Source: Dyadobacter sp. NIV53
GTDB taxonomy: Bacteria > Bacteroidota > Bacteroidia > Cytophagales > Spirosomataceae
Assembly (NCBI RefSeq): GCF_019711195.1
Contig: NZ_CP081299.1
Span: 7,288,501 to 7,352,500 of the forward strand
DNA: 64,000 nucleotides
Direction of reading: 5' to 3'
Below, piece after piece: positions 1 through 9,556 of this stretch. The notes under the pieces are model-generated. The model made no database searches. It was given only the letters and a program-made list of their open reading frames with translations, and was not told the origin of the DNA. How positions within the stretch are numbered: position 1 is the first letter of the stretch; the number at the start of each line of letters is the position of its first letter. The position numbers were made by a program, and so were the translations under genes.

Positions 1-3000
1 AACTTCTTTATGCGTTCCTGAGGCGATTTCTAATAAAAACAGGCCTTCGGATACTTGTAATGCTGAAATGTCCATTTCAACTACTGATGCTGAATTATAG
101 GTTTTCTTCCGGGTCTGTACGGCTTGTCCGGTCTTGTTTAGCAGACTTAAACAAACATCACCCTTGTGGCGGTTGGAAATCTTGATCGAAATATGTTTCC
201 CAGTAACCGGATTGGGATAAATACTTGATGCTTCCGGGCCGGGCAACAAAATCGCAAACTCCTGTTCTGTTATCATCCTTGCGCCTGGCAGCGGCAGATC
301 CTGTAGAACGAGCTGCGGCGGGTGGACTTCTCCCTCCCTGCTGTTGAAGGTCAGCTGGGCGTTCTGGCCGGAAGGGTTGGTAATTAAAAAGCTTACTGTT
401 TGATCCGTTGCCAGTTGTGACTGTACAAATGCCGTTACATCTATTTCATAATACTGAGCCGTGTGAGTTACAGGCACCGATCCGAGCACGGTCCCTGAGC
501 CGGCTGGTGCATTCAGCCAGGTGATGCCCGTTTCTGTCCACGAATCGTTGGCCACCGCGTAAGCTGACAGGCCAACAGGCGCCGTGCTTTGCATAGCCGA
601 ACCATACAGCCGCAGCTTCGCCTGGCCCACCTGGCCTACATTGGCCAGGGAGAATTTCAAATACGTGCAACGCTGATAGCTGGGCAGACTTCCGGCTTTG
701 ACTTCCAGAGTGGGGGCTGTTCCGTAGTTGGCCGCATCGTGGGGCACATTACGGATATATGCATCGGCAACCGGTCCTAAAATTGTCTGCACGGGCACTA
801 CCTCTATCGCAGCAATAATGGGCATGTCTGCGGCCCCTTTCAGAAAGTCAATGTCCAGGGTGCCGTCTGAGACATCGACTACAAATGTTTCCGTTCTGGC
901 ACGCATGGCCCCGCCGGCTTTGGTGAAAATATCGTAGTTGGTCAGCTTTCGGATGCCTTCCAGATCCACATGAAAACGGCGTTTGCCATTGCCAGCCGGC
1001 CCGCCTTTGCCCGGTACGCCCCAGTAGATTTCCGCAAAATGCAGCACGAGTTTCATTTGTCCGTTGGTAACCGGTATGCTGTATTGAAATCCCGGACCGT
1101 AGCGCTGTTCCCGGTAGAGCTGATCATCTGTTGTAGCAAGTATATCACCGCCGGAGAAATTAGAGATCCGGGTGGTACCACTGAAATACTGGTCCGCGCT
1201 AAAATGGCGGCCGCCGGAAGCTGCAAAGGATGCACCACCTGCATTAATGCGCATTTCCTGCACGCCGATGGGCACAGGGTCATATTTGTAGAGCTCGTAA
1301 CCATACACGGATGTACTGGCGCTGATCAGCAGGGTGTTATTGATCGTGGCCATTTCTTCAATACCCGTATTTTCGTTCGGTGTGAGGTCCTCCACCATAA
1401 AGGTGCCTTCCGGCGTTCCATCGCTTCTCCACAGCTCATTGCCTGTTGCCGGTTCATAGTAATTGAAGTAAAAAAGGTTTCCCATACCCGCAGATACCGT
1501 TCTTTGGAAACGCAGCGGGTTCTGATCCATAGGGGTCACGCGTCTGGTACCCGAAACCGTGCCGTCACTTACCCATACCTGATCCCCGTTAACAACGTCA
1601 CTGAGGCTAAAAAACAGTTTGCCATTTACATTCGTAAATTTAACAGGGCGCCGGATGTCATCTTCCTCAACCGTACCGATGGCTGCCAGTTCAATAGTGC
1701 CCGTGGCTGTGCCATCGGTACGCCATAAAAATGTTTCGCCTGTATCATAGTTGCTGATGATCGTATACACATAGGTGCCGGCAGAGTGCAAACCCGATGC
1801 CCAAAGCGGCATCGATTTGACCATATAGGTCCCTTGCGGGGTTCCATTCGTTTTGGCCAGGTTGTTTGTTCCGTTGTCCCAGGTCAGGTAGAAAAGGTTG
1901 TCACCAGATACAGCCATTTCCGTATAAAGGAGCGATCCGAGGGAAATGTCGCCGGCAGGCACGGTGCCGGCCTTTGTGCCATCACTTTTCCAGAGTACAT
2001 AACGGTCAACCCCGTTCCAGGCTATAAAATAGAGCGCTCCCTTGAATTCTATGGAATGAAAAAAATCGGTATTTTCCAGGGTTTTGACCAGCACAGTCCC
2101 TTGCGGGGTCCCGTCACTTTTCCAGAGCTCCATTCTGCCAATACGACTGTAAACGCCAAAGTACAGCGTATTTCCGATACTGGTAAACCCTTCAATACTA
2201 TGGTAATATTTGTCAGGAATATCAAAATCTTTCACCATAACAGTCCCATTATCCGTGCCGTCCGATGCCCATAGCTGCCAGTAAGACTTAAAGAAGAGTA
2301 ACCGGTTTGTATGCATCAGCAAATCCAGGCCATCCGGTATCTCCCTGACCAGGACTGTGCCGGCAGCGGTGCCGTCTGTTTTCCAAAGGCCTCTGCCGGC
2401 TTGCGGAATGGTTGCTGAGAAATACCCTTGTCCATTCAGCTCAGTAAAATGCCGGGGAAAAGAGCTTTCAGTCGTTACTGCGGTAATTGGCTGGGTTTGC
2501 TCGGTTGCAAGGCTGGTTTTGAAAAGCCGGTAGCCGGATTCAGGATACCCTGCAAAGAACACATCCTTCCCCACAAGGATTGGGAACAAAGAGAGAAAGT
2601 CGGTCAGCGCATGCGTCCCCTGCCGGGTTCCGTCACTTTTCCAGAGTTTGTGCATTCCGTCATTTCCGTCATCTCCGTTAAACACCAGGTGGCTCCCGGC
2701 TACAAACATGGTCCAGTAATCCTGTTCTGGTTGAGAACTTTCCAGGTTAATGTCACTGACCTGAACAGTCCCGCCGGCTGTGCCGTCACTTTTCCATAGT
2801 TCATACTACCGGGAATCGTTTACAGCAAAAAAGAAAAGGGTATCCTGAAAATTTGTGAGCAGTTCGGGAGATACCGGCTGGTTACTGTCTGGGCTGGCGT
2901 CCTTGACTACGACAGTCCCTTCCGGGGTTCCATCGGATTTCCAGAGCACGGTATTCCGGGTATTAGCCAGTGCTGAAAAATAGATGGTTCCGCCTGCTGC

Positions 3001-3784
3001 GACCGGCTCACCCAACCTTTCCAGGCCGGATTTGACCGTATCGACTCTTTTGCCATCTGTTTTCATCAGGTCGAATTCGGTGGTGAAATACAGATAACCG
3101 CCGGCAGCCGCTGGATTAATAAAGCCGGAAACAAGTGGTCCCGGAGTAGTACCTTTTTCCGTTCCGTCGCTGCTCCAGAGCACGGATCGGCTCTCTGGTC
3201 CGGTAAGGGCTGTAAAATAAAGGATGCCGTCCATGTTAAAAAAATTACCTGCATAGGAGATGCCAGGATCCAGATCTTTTACTTTCGCTGTCCCGGCTTT
3301 AGTCCCGTCTGTCTTCCACAGCTGAATGGATTGGCTGTTGTCCGGGAACCCGAAAAAAAGAGCATGCCGTTAATTTCCAAAAGGTCCGTATCACTATTGT
3401 AATTTGAAACCCTGAACAGAGGAATGGTACCTTCCCGGGTGCCGTCACTGCGGAAAAGCCATCCGGTTCGCTGGTAAGGTGCCTTAAAATAAACATAGCC
3501 ATTTGCACTCGTCAGTTTTATAGGATTGTATTCTTCAAAGTAAAAGTCGGTCAGACGGAATGTGCCCTGTTGGGTGCCGTCTGTTCTCCACAACTGATAA
3601 TTGTTTATGTCATCACTAGAGAAAAAAAGAGCAGCCCATTGGCTACTGCCCTGTTCCGAATGTCATGGCCCCTGCGCGAGGGTGTATCGTTGATGTCTTT
3701 GACCAGCCTGATCTGCTGGGCGTGCACAGTCAAAACCAAAACCATGACCGGCCAGCTGGCGAACAGAAGCAGATATCTTTTCAT
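1..3784 (-). pseudogene. Decayed ELWxxDGT-repeat secreted protein with T9SS tail (5' complete, 3' end off window)
   Basis: This is a broken tandem paralogue of the intact gene to its right. It starts with a signal peptide (MKRYLLLFASWPVMVLVL, then HAQQ). ELW-[KR]-[ST]-DGT repeats follow, then a malectin-like module, a DNRLRE-type module and a T9SS sorting domain containing IYPNPVTGKHISIK, which runs off the left edge. Three lesions are visible. An A7 run (plus strand) at 3622-3628 carries one base too many. A second A7 run at 3353-3359 puts the frame out again. An in-frame TAG lies at 2806-2808, directly before YELWKSDGT. From 2805 down to position 1 the frame is fully open. The family is thought to be extracellular and surface-associated; its ligand is unknown. 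Translation as it stands would stop after about 60 residues. Confidence 0.85.
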
Positions 3785-3891
3785 GCTGTTATCGTTTAAA
3801 CTGGATTACTAGTAATTGTTTATTGATATAAATGGGCTAGAGTGCAATATTGGTTGAAACAGCGGTGGCAAAATACCTGGTTTATTATTTG

Positions 3892-6800
3892 TCACTGCCC
3901 GGTTAACAGTACCCTTAAGGTTTCGGTGAAGGCCGCAGACCGGATTTTAATCATGTAAATACCGGCTGGCAAACGCTGTGCTGATAGATCTACTTCCACC
4001 TGGGATGCAGGCCGGACTGACTGATAACCGGGAGCCCAAACGGTATTTCCTGATAAATCAGACAGCTTTATATCTGTCTTTCCCTGATGTGCTTTAGATA
4101 ATTGCACTGTAAAGTATTTTCCGGCCGGATTGGGATAGATGGCTGATATTTCCTGATCTACGATTACAAATTCCTGTTCTGACCCCGTTCTTGCAGCGGG
4201 CGGTGCTGTTGTTTCAATGACCAGCTGCGGCCGGTTTGCTGCACTTTCCCGGCTGTTAAAGGTAAGCCGGGCATTCTGGTTGTTCGGATTAGTCAGGAGC
4301 AGACTGACGGACCTGTTGCCCGAGAGCTGTGATCTGACATAAGCTGTTACGTCGAGCTCATAGTATTTTTTTGTGTTGGTTACCTCTATGCTTCCCAGCG
4401 TGCCGTCGGTTTCTGACGGTGCATTCTGCCAGGCAATGCCTTCTTCCAGCCAGTTGTCGTCCTGCACGCCGAACACCGATAATGTAGTAGCGGCGCTGCT
4501 TTGTACATTGGAGCCAAAGACTCGCAGTCTGGCCGAGCTGATCTGACCTACCCCGAACAGCGGAAATTTCAGATACGTGTTTCGCTGGTAGCTGGGCAGG
4601 CTGCCAGCCTTTACTTCCAGCGTAGCCTCTTTGCCATAATTGGTTTCCTGGTTGGGCGTGTTGCGCACATAGGCATCGGCTACCGGTTCGAGCACGAACT
4701 GTGCGTCCGGGATCACTTCAACGGCCGCAATAGCAGGCTTGTCAGCTGTACCCGATAGAAACTCAATATTCAACATGCCGTCGGTCACATTTACAGTAAA
4801 GTGCTCTGTTTTAGCCCGCATTGCGCCACCTGCTGCTGCAAAAATATCGTAGTTGGTCAGCTTGCGGCTGCCTTCCATATCAACGTGAAACTTCCTTCGG
4901 TTGGTGCCGGTCGTGCCGCTTCTGGCAGGTACGCCCCAGTAGGTTTCAGCGAAATGCAGTAAGACGTCGGCCTTGCCATTTTTAACCGGAATAGCATAGC
5001 TGAAAGAACTGCCGAAACGCTGTTCTCTATACAGCTGATCGTCTGCGGTATTGAGGATATCACCGCTGGCTGCACTGGAAATACTGGTCGTGCCGCTGAA
5101 ATAGTCATCTGCACTGAACATTCTGCCCGATGAGGCATTGAATGTGCCGCCGCCCGAGTTAATGCGTATGGCCTGCGTGGCTGTGGCCGGTTTGTATTTG
5201 TACAGCTCGCCATTCACCGAGAGCAGCAGCATACCATTGACACGGACAATCCCGCCGAAGTTGGTGCTGCCGCCGGGTGTAAAATCCTGTACGAGGTAGG
5301 TGCCTTCCTGTGTGCCATCGCTGCGCCAGAGTTCGGTGCCTGTGGATTCTTCATGCATAGTATAGTAAAAAATATCGTCCAGGGTGGCTGAATAGCCAAT
5401 CTCGTAAGTATCGGGAAACTGGTCTGTCTGTTTTACCCTGCGCGTGCCGGCCACAGTACCATCACTCACCCAGAGCTGGTCACCGACCTGGCTGTCGTAT
5501 GGGACAAAAAACAGTTTCCCGCCTGCCTCTGTAAAGTGACGGATATAGTGGGATGAATACTCCTGGTTCTCATCAAAGGTGGCCAGCTCAAAGGTCCCGT
5601 CTGCGGTGCCGTCCGAGCGCCAGAAATTAACTGTGTCGGTGTTTTCCCGGACAAAGCTGAAATACATAAGGCCTGCTGCCAGATACAGATTGGAATGATC
5701 GATATATACTTCGTCATAAAATTTTTTGACAACCACTGTGCCCTCGGCGGTACCATCCGTTTTCATGAGTTTGTTATAAGCAAAAAAATACATATATTCA
5801 CCCGATACAATCAGGTTACTGTTAGGTCCTTCATGCGTTTCAGGCAGGGCTGGATCTTCAATTGGCACGGTGCCAGCTGCTGTGCCGTCACTTTTCCATA
5901 GTTCCAGCTTGTCATTTAAATCCGTATAAACACAGAAATAAAGTGAACCTTTAAATGCGGCAGGGTTGAAATACTGTCTGGTGCCTAATGTCATAACCTG
6001 CACCGTGCCTGCTGTGGTGCCGTCACTTTTCCAGAGCTCTGTCTGGTCACGCGGTGTGGTCACTGCAAAATAAAGCGTATTGCCCACAGGGGTAAGATCC
6101 TTGATCTTGGCCTGGGACGAAGCAGTAAAGGCCCTGACCTGCACCGTGCCTGCGGTCGTGCCACCGGTTTTCCATAAAATGCGGCTTTCGGTCACAAAAT
6201 ACAGGGTATTATTTATCGTTGTCTGCTGGTTGAAAGAATTGAATTGATTAGCCGCAGTGATATCAGTGGCCCGGGAAGTACCTGCTGTGGTGCCGTCACT
6301 CTTCCAAAGCTCCTGTCCTGTTACACCATCGTCCGCTGTGAAGTATACGGCATCTTTTACCCTGGTAAAAGACCCGGGGAATGAACCGGCGGGAACCGTG
6401 AGGGGCAAAGGCCGGGTACCTGCGACAGTCAGGTCACTTTCGTACAGGCGTGTCCTGTTTTGTTCTCTCCCTTGAAAAAATACTTTATTGCCAACTTTTA
6501 CGATGGGACGCGAGCTGGGGAAACCGGCAACCACGGACGTCCCGGCGGACGTCCCGTCACTTTTCCATAATTTTGCTTTATTTCCTTCCCCGGCTATAAA
6601 TGCCAGTTGTCCGTTGACTACCAGAATGGGGTACAGATAATTTTGTCCAGTTGACTTGTTGATGTCTGTAACGGCAAGTGTGCCTGCCGTTGTTCCGTCG
6701 CTTTTCCAGAGTTCAATGTCCGCTTCCCCGGAACTGGCTGAAAAATACAGGGTGTTATTAAAACTTGTGAGGCTGCCCGGGTAGGAACTGGCTTCGTCCC

Positions 6801-7716
6801 CCCCTGGAAAAATGTCTTTTACCAGTACAGTCCCTGACGTTGTACCATCCGATTTCCACAGCTCCTGCCCGGTAACGGCAGTGCCTGCACTAAAAAAAAC
6901 AGTTCTGCCGACAGCCACAGGTGTATCTATTGATGTAAAACCCTGTGCTACGGTCGTTACCGTTTTCCCGTCCGTTTTTTTGAGGGAATTGTTTTCGGCA
7001 AAAAACATGTAGCTGCCGGCAACTGCCACATAAAATGGCGGGATCACGCCAGGTCCGGACTGCGTACCTGCCTCGGTGCCATCGCTGCGCCACAATACGG
7101 CTGTTGCATCCTGGCCATAACCGGACGTTATCAGAAAATGCAGTACCCCGTTAAAGTTCTTAAACCAGGAAGGGCCGGATATGTTCCGCTCATGTAGCTG
7201 CAGCTTTTTGACCAGTCTGGTGCCGGCAATACTGCCATCTGTTTTCCACAGGTCAATCGACTGGTTATCCTGGTTTCCAGCAAAATAGACTGTGCCATTG
7301 ATTTCAAGAATGTCATTGTTGCTCAAAAATGCGATCCACGACAGCCTGTGCAATGGAATTGTGCCTGCCACAGTGCCATCCGTCCTGAACAGCCAGCCTT
7401 GTTTTTTATAGTACTTTTTAAAATATATATATCTGCCTGCCGCCGTAAGTTTCTCTATATATTGGTCTTCGTAGGAAAAAAGATCGGTCAGCTGGATGGT
7501 GCCGGCCTGCGTTCCGTCGGTGCGCCAGACCTGGTCGTGTGAAATGTAGAAAAGCATCCCGTTCAGTGTGGCATGTGGAATGAATACGTCGCTTAGTGGT
7601 ACATAGTCCAGCACCGCAGGATTGATGTCTTTGACCAGCTCCAGCTGCTGGGCCCGGACCTGGGTAGCGCAGCCACTCAGAAGTATGGCAGTCAAAAGAA
7701 GTAGACGTATTTTCAT
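3892..7716 (-). CDS. ELWxxDGT-repeat protein with malectin-like, DNRLRE and T9SS sorting domains
   Basis: A large secreted protein of about 1,274 residues if started at MKIRLLLLTAILLSGC, which is preferred over an upstream in-frame ATG at 7749 because the signal peptide begins here. The N-terminus is ambiguous: LSGC fits a lipobox, yet QVRAQQ also fits signal peptidase I cleavage as in the paralogue. About 16 repeats of the form ELWKSDGTTAGT fill residues 30-840 and probably form a beta-propeller-like array. A malectin-like carbohydrate-binding module follows (starting near IRINSGGGTF, residues ~850-1005), then a DNRLRE-type module (~1010-1175) and a T9SS type A sorting domain (AIYPNPAGKYFTVQL, last ~85 residues). 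The protein is predicted to be exported by T9SS and anchored or released at the cell surface, possibly binding sugars. The domain assignments are recognition by eye. Confidence 0.88.
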   Translation of the reverse strand: MKIRLLLLTAILLSGCATQVRAQQLELVKDINPAVLDYVPLSDVFIPHATLNGMLFYISHDQVWRTDGTQAGTIQLTDLFSYEDQYIEKLTAAGRYIYFKKYYKKQGWLFRTDGTVAGTIPLHRLSWIAFLSNNDILEINGTVYFAGNQDNQSIDLWKTDGSIAGTRLVKKLQLHERNISGPSWFKNFNGVLHFLITSGYGQDATAVLWRSDGTEAGTQSGPGVIPPFYVAVAGSYMFFAENNSLKKTDGKTVTTVAQGFTSIDTPVAVGRTVFFSAGTAVTGQELWKSDGTTSGTVLVKDIFPGGDEASSYPGSLTSFNNTLYFSASSGEADIELWKSDGTTAGTLAVTDINKSTGQNYLYPILVVNGQLAFIAGEGNKAKLWKSDGTSAGTSVVAGFPSSRPIVKVGNKVFFQGREQNRTRLYESDLTVAGTRPLPLTVPAGSFPGSFTRVKDAVYFTADDGVTGQELWKSDGTTAGTSRATDITAANQFNSFNQQTTINNTLYFVTESRILWKTGGTTAGTVQVRAFTASSQAKIKDLTPVGNTLYFAVTTPRDQTELWKSDGTTAGTVQVMTLGTRQYFNPAAFKGSLYFCVYTDLNDKLELWKSDGTAAGTVPIEDPALPETHEGPNSNLIVSGEYMYFFAYNKLMKTDGTAEGTVVVKKFYDEVYIDHSNLYLAAGLMYFSFVRENTDTVNFWRSDGTADGTFELATFDENQEYSSHYIRHFTEAGGKLFFVPYDSQVGDQLWVSDGTVAGTRRVKQTDQFPDTYEIGYSATLDDIFYYTMHEESTGTELWRSDGTQEGTYLVQDFTPGGSTNFGGIVRVNGMLLLSVNGELYKYKPATATQAIRINSGGGTFNASSGRMFSADDYFSGTTSISSAASGDILNTADDQLYREQRFGSSFSYAIPVKNGKADVLLHFAETYWGVPARSGTTGTNRRKFHVDMEGSRKLTNYDIFAAAGGAMRAKTEHFTVNVTDGMLNIEFLSGTADKPAIAAVEVIPDAQFVLEPVADAYVRNTPNQETNYGKEATLEVKAGSLPSYQRNTYLKFPLFGVGQISSARLRVFGSNVQSSAATTLSVFGVQDDNWLEEGIAWQNAPSETDGTLGSIEVTNTKKYYELDVTAYVRSQLSGNRSVSLLLTNPNNQNARLTFNSRESAANRPQLVIETTAPPAARTGSEQEFVIVDQEISAIYPNPAGKYFTVQLSKAHQGKTDIKLSDLSGNTVWAPGYQSVRPASQVEVDLSAQRLPAGIYMIKIRSAAFTETLRVLLTGQ

Positions 7717-7780
7717 ATGTGTACAGTTTATACTTATAGGAATAATCAAATATACTCATTGAATATAAATATTTAATTGC

Positions 7781-8092
7781 TCAATTACAAATGATTTTTA
7801 TAGAAAAATTCAGGTTAACAAAACGCGGTATTCCGGGCGGAGTCAGGTAAATGTGCCGGAAATAGATCTGGACTGAAAGCTTGCTGACAAGTACCCAGGT
7901 ATCTTTTATGTCTTTGAAAATAAAACGATAGATATATGTCAGCAGGCCCACGGATCCGCTGCCGGTAAAGCTGCTCAAGTTTGAATCAGAACGAGGGAAA
8001 CAGATTTTACTAGTGGCATCCTGGGAGAAATCTGGCTGACAGAACATAGCATTGCAGACAAAATTCAGTTGAACCGACGCAATTACCAGCAT
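7781..8092 (-). CDS. Doubtful short ORF between the ELWxxDGT gene and IS982
   Basis: A 103-residue frame beginning MLVIASVQLNF with a hydrophobic start. No motif is recognised and no conserved repeat is visible. It lies in the 426-base gap between the ELWxxDGT gene and an IS982-family element, so it may be a remnant truncated by that insertion or a chance frame. Nothing else in the gap could be identified. Confidence 0.15.
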   Translation of the reverse strand: MLVIASVQLNFVCNAMFCQPDFSQDATSKICFPRSDSNLSSFTGSGSVGLLTYIYRFIFKDIKDTWVLVSKLSVQIYFRHIYLTPPGIPRFVNLNFSIKIICN

Positions 8093-8175
8093 CTGGAAAT
8101 GGTAGACAAATCAGGAAATAATACGCGCAGTAGGATTAGATTAATTGCGATTTCCATTTTTAGGATCTTGCTATA

Positions 8176-9173
8176 ACCCGTTGGGTGAAATAGAATAAAG
8201 GAAGGAACGTGTATGCATATTGGGTTAAGATACTGAATTTAAGTATCTTAAAGTCGCCAAACAAACCCCAATATGTATGTCAAAATTAGTAATAAATTAT
8301 TATAAAATCCTGGAAACGATCCAATTGCTGAATATCGATTGTATTGTTAAGAAAGTCGGACGAAAGCCTAAAATGTCTGATAATCAAGTTGTTGCTCTAA
8401 GTTTGACGGCTGAATTTATGAGCATAGATAGCGAGAATCTCTTATTTCAACTGATACCAGAAAATGGAATAGAAAATATTTTAGAACGAAGCCAATTTAA
8501 CAAGCGTCGCCGAAAATTATTGGCCTATACCGAATTGATCAGAACCAAATTAAATCATAGTTTCATTGAATTTGAGGACTACTTTATAGTTGACTCAATG
8601 CCACTGGAAATATGTAAAATGGCTAGACATAAAAGGACTAAAATCTGTAAAGAACGTTTTGAAACAGCTCCTGAGAAAGGCTTTTGTGCATCTCAAAACA
8701 CATGGTTTTATGGTTACAAACTGCATGGAGTTTGTACGATGTCCGGTGTTTTTCATTCCATGGACATTAGTAAAGCAAATGTCCATGATATTGCTTATCT
8801 AAAAGATGTTAAAACACAACTCTCTAATGCTGTTCTACTTGGAGACAAAGGATACATATCTAATGAACAACAATTAGACCTATTCCATACTGTTAATATC
8901 CGACTGGAAACTCCGATGAGAAGCAATCAGAAAAAATATAAAAAGCAAGCGCATGTTTTTAGAAGAACCAGAAAAAGAATAGAAACGCTTTTCTCACAAC
9001 TATGTGATCAATTCATGATTAGGAGAAATTATGCGAAAAGTTTTGATGGATTTAGGACAAGAATTCTTGCAAAAATAACTGCTCTAACTTTGATTCAATA
9101 GCTTAATAAATTTGTATTCAAAAGGAATATAAACAATATCAAAATTCAAATCACATAATTTCACCCAACGGGT
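8176..9173 (+). mobile_element. IS982-family element, copy A (998 bp)
   Basis: The element is bounded by inverted repeats ACCCGTTGGGTGAAAT (8176-8191) and its complement (9158-9173). It encodes one transposase. The 7-base flanks are TGCTATA on the left and TAAACTA on the right, so there is no exact target duplication, unlike copy B at 21471. This suggests recombination between copies or later change at the flanks. Confidence 0.9.
8277..9101 (+). CDS. IS982-family DDE transposase
   Basis: This 274-residue protein begins MSKLVINYYKILETIQLL and closely matches the 293-residue transposase at 21573 along its whole length. Recognisable segments include LTAEFMSIDSENLLFQLIP, DSMPLEICKMARHKR and LLGDKGYISNEQQLDLF, which fit the IS982 DDE transposase pattern; the Asp of DSMPLE and the Asp of LLGDKGY are likely active-site acids. 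The C-terminal segment RRTRKRIETLFSQL is typical of the group. The ORF is intact and nearly fills the element, so this copy may be active. Confidence 0.9.
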   Translation: MSKLVINYYKILETIQLLNIDCIVKKVGRKPKMSDNQVVALSLTAEFMSIDSENLLFQLIPENGIENILERSQFNKRRRKLLAYTELIRTKLNHSFIEFEDYFIVDSMPLEICKMARHKRTKICKERFETAPEKGFCASQNTWFYGYKLHGVCTMSGVFHSMDISKANVHDIAYLKDVKTQLSNAVLLGDKGYISNEQQLDLFHTVNIRLETPMRSNQKKYKKQAHVFRRTRKRIETLFSQLCDQFMIRRNYAKSFDGFRTRILAKITALTLIQ

Positions 9174-9201
9174 TAAACTATTAAATTGATATTCTTCTTC
9201 G

Positions 9202-9236
9202 AGCTGATTACCGGTATCACAGGTAATCAGCTTTAT
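9202..9236 (+). terminator. Strong hairpin after IS982 copy A
   Basis: The 11-bp perfect stem AGCTGATTACC (9202-9212) pairs with GGTAATCAGCT (9222-9232) around a 9-nt loop and is followed by TTTA. It is probably an intrinsic terminator of the locus interrupted by IS982. The rest of 9174-9556 shows no gene; it is AT-rich leader for the peptidase gene. Confidence 0.55.
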
Positions 9237-9556
9237 CATTATAATGTACTGCCAGATACGTTTATCCCTTCCGTTACTCCAGATATCATTCTACACATTT
9301 CTGGTTAGCGTGTTAAGATAATAAGAGATTAAAGTTAGTTAATTCTATTTGATTTAGAGGTAGTTAACCCATTTCTGATGAATTTTACCGCTTAATAAGT
9401 TATTGGATTTTATTAAGTAAAAATTGGGCTATTATCTTAATTTTATAACTACAAAGTTTCTCAGGCATATCGAATACTGTTACCTATTGGCACTTCATCC
9501 TGGCTTTCGGCAGTTACCATCAACTCAACTAAACTCATCAATCTAAATGTACCATC

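Noticed and set aside
1053..1847. Long frames on both strands inside the ELWxxDGT gene
   Set aside because: They are phase shadows of the GC-biased repeat-coding frame, which is open from 2805 to 1 on the minus strand and carries the recognisable motifs.
2806..2808. Possible stop-codon read-through of TAG in the decayed ELWxxDGT gene
   Set aside because: The same gene carries two frameshifts, so a simple nonsense mutation in a pseudogene is the plainer explanation.
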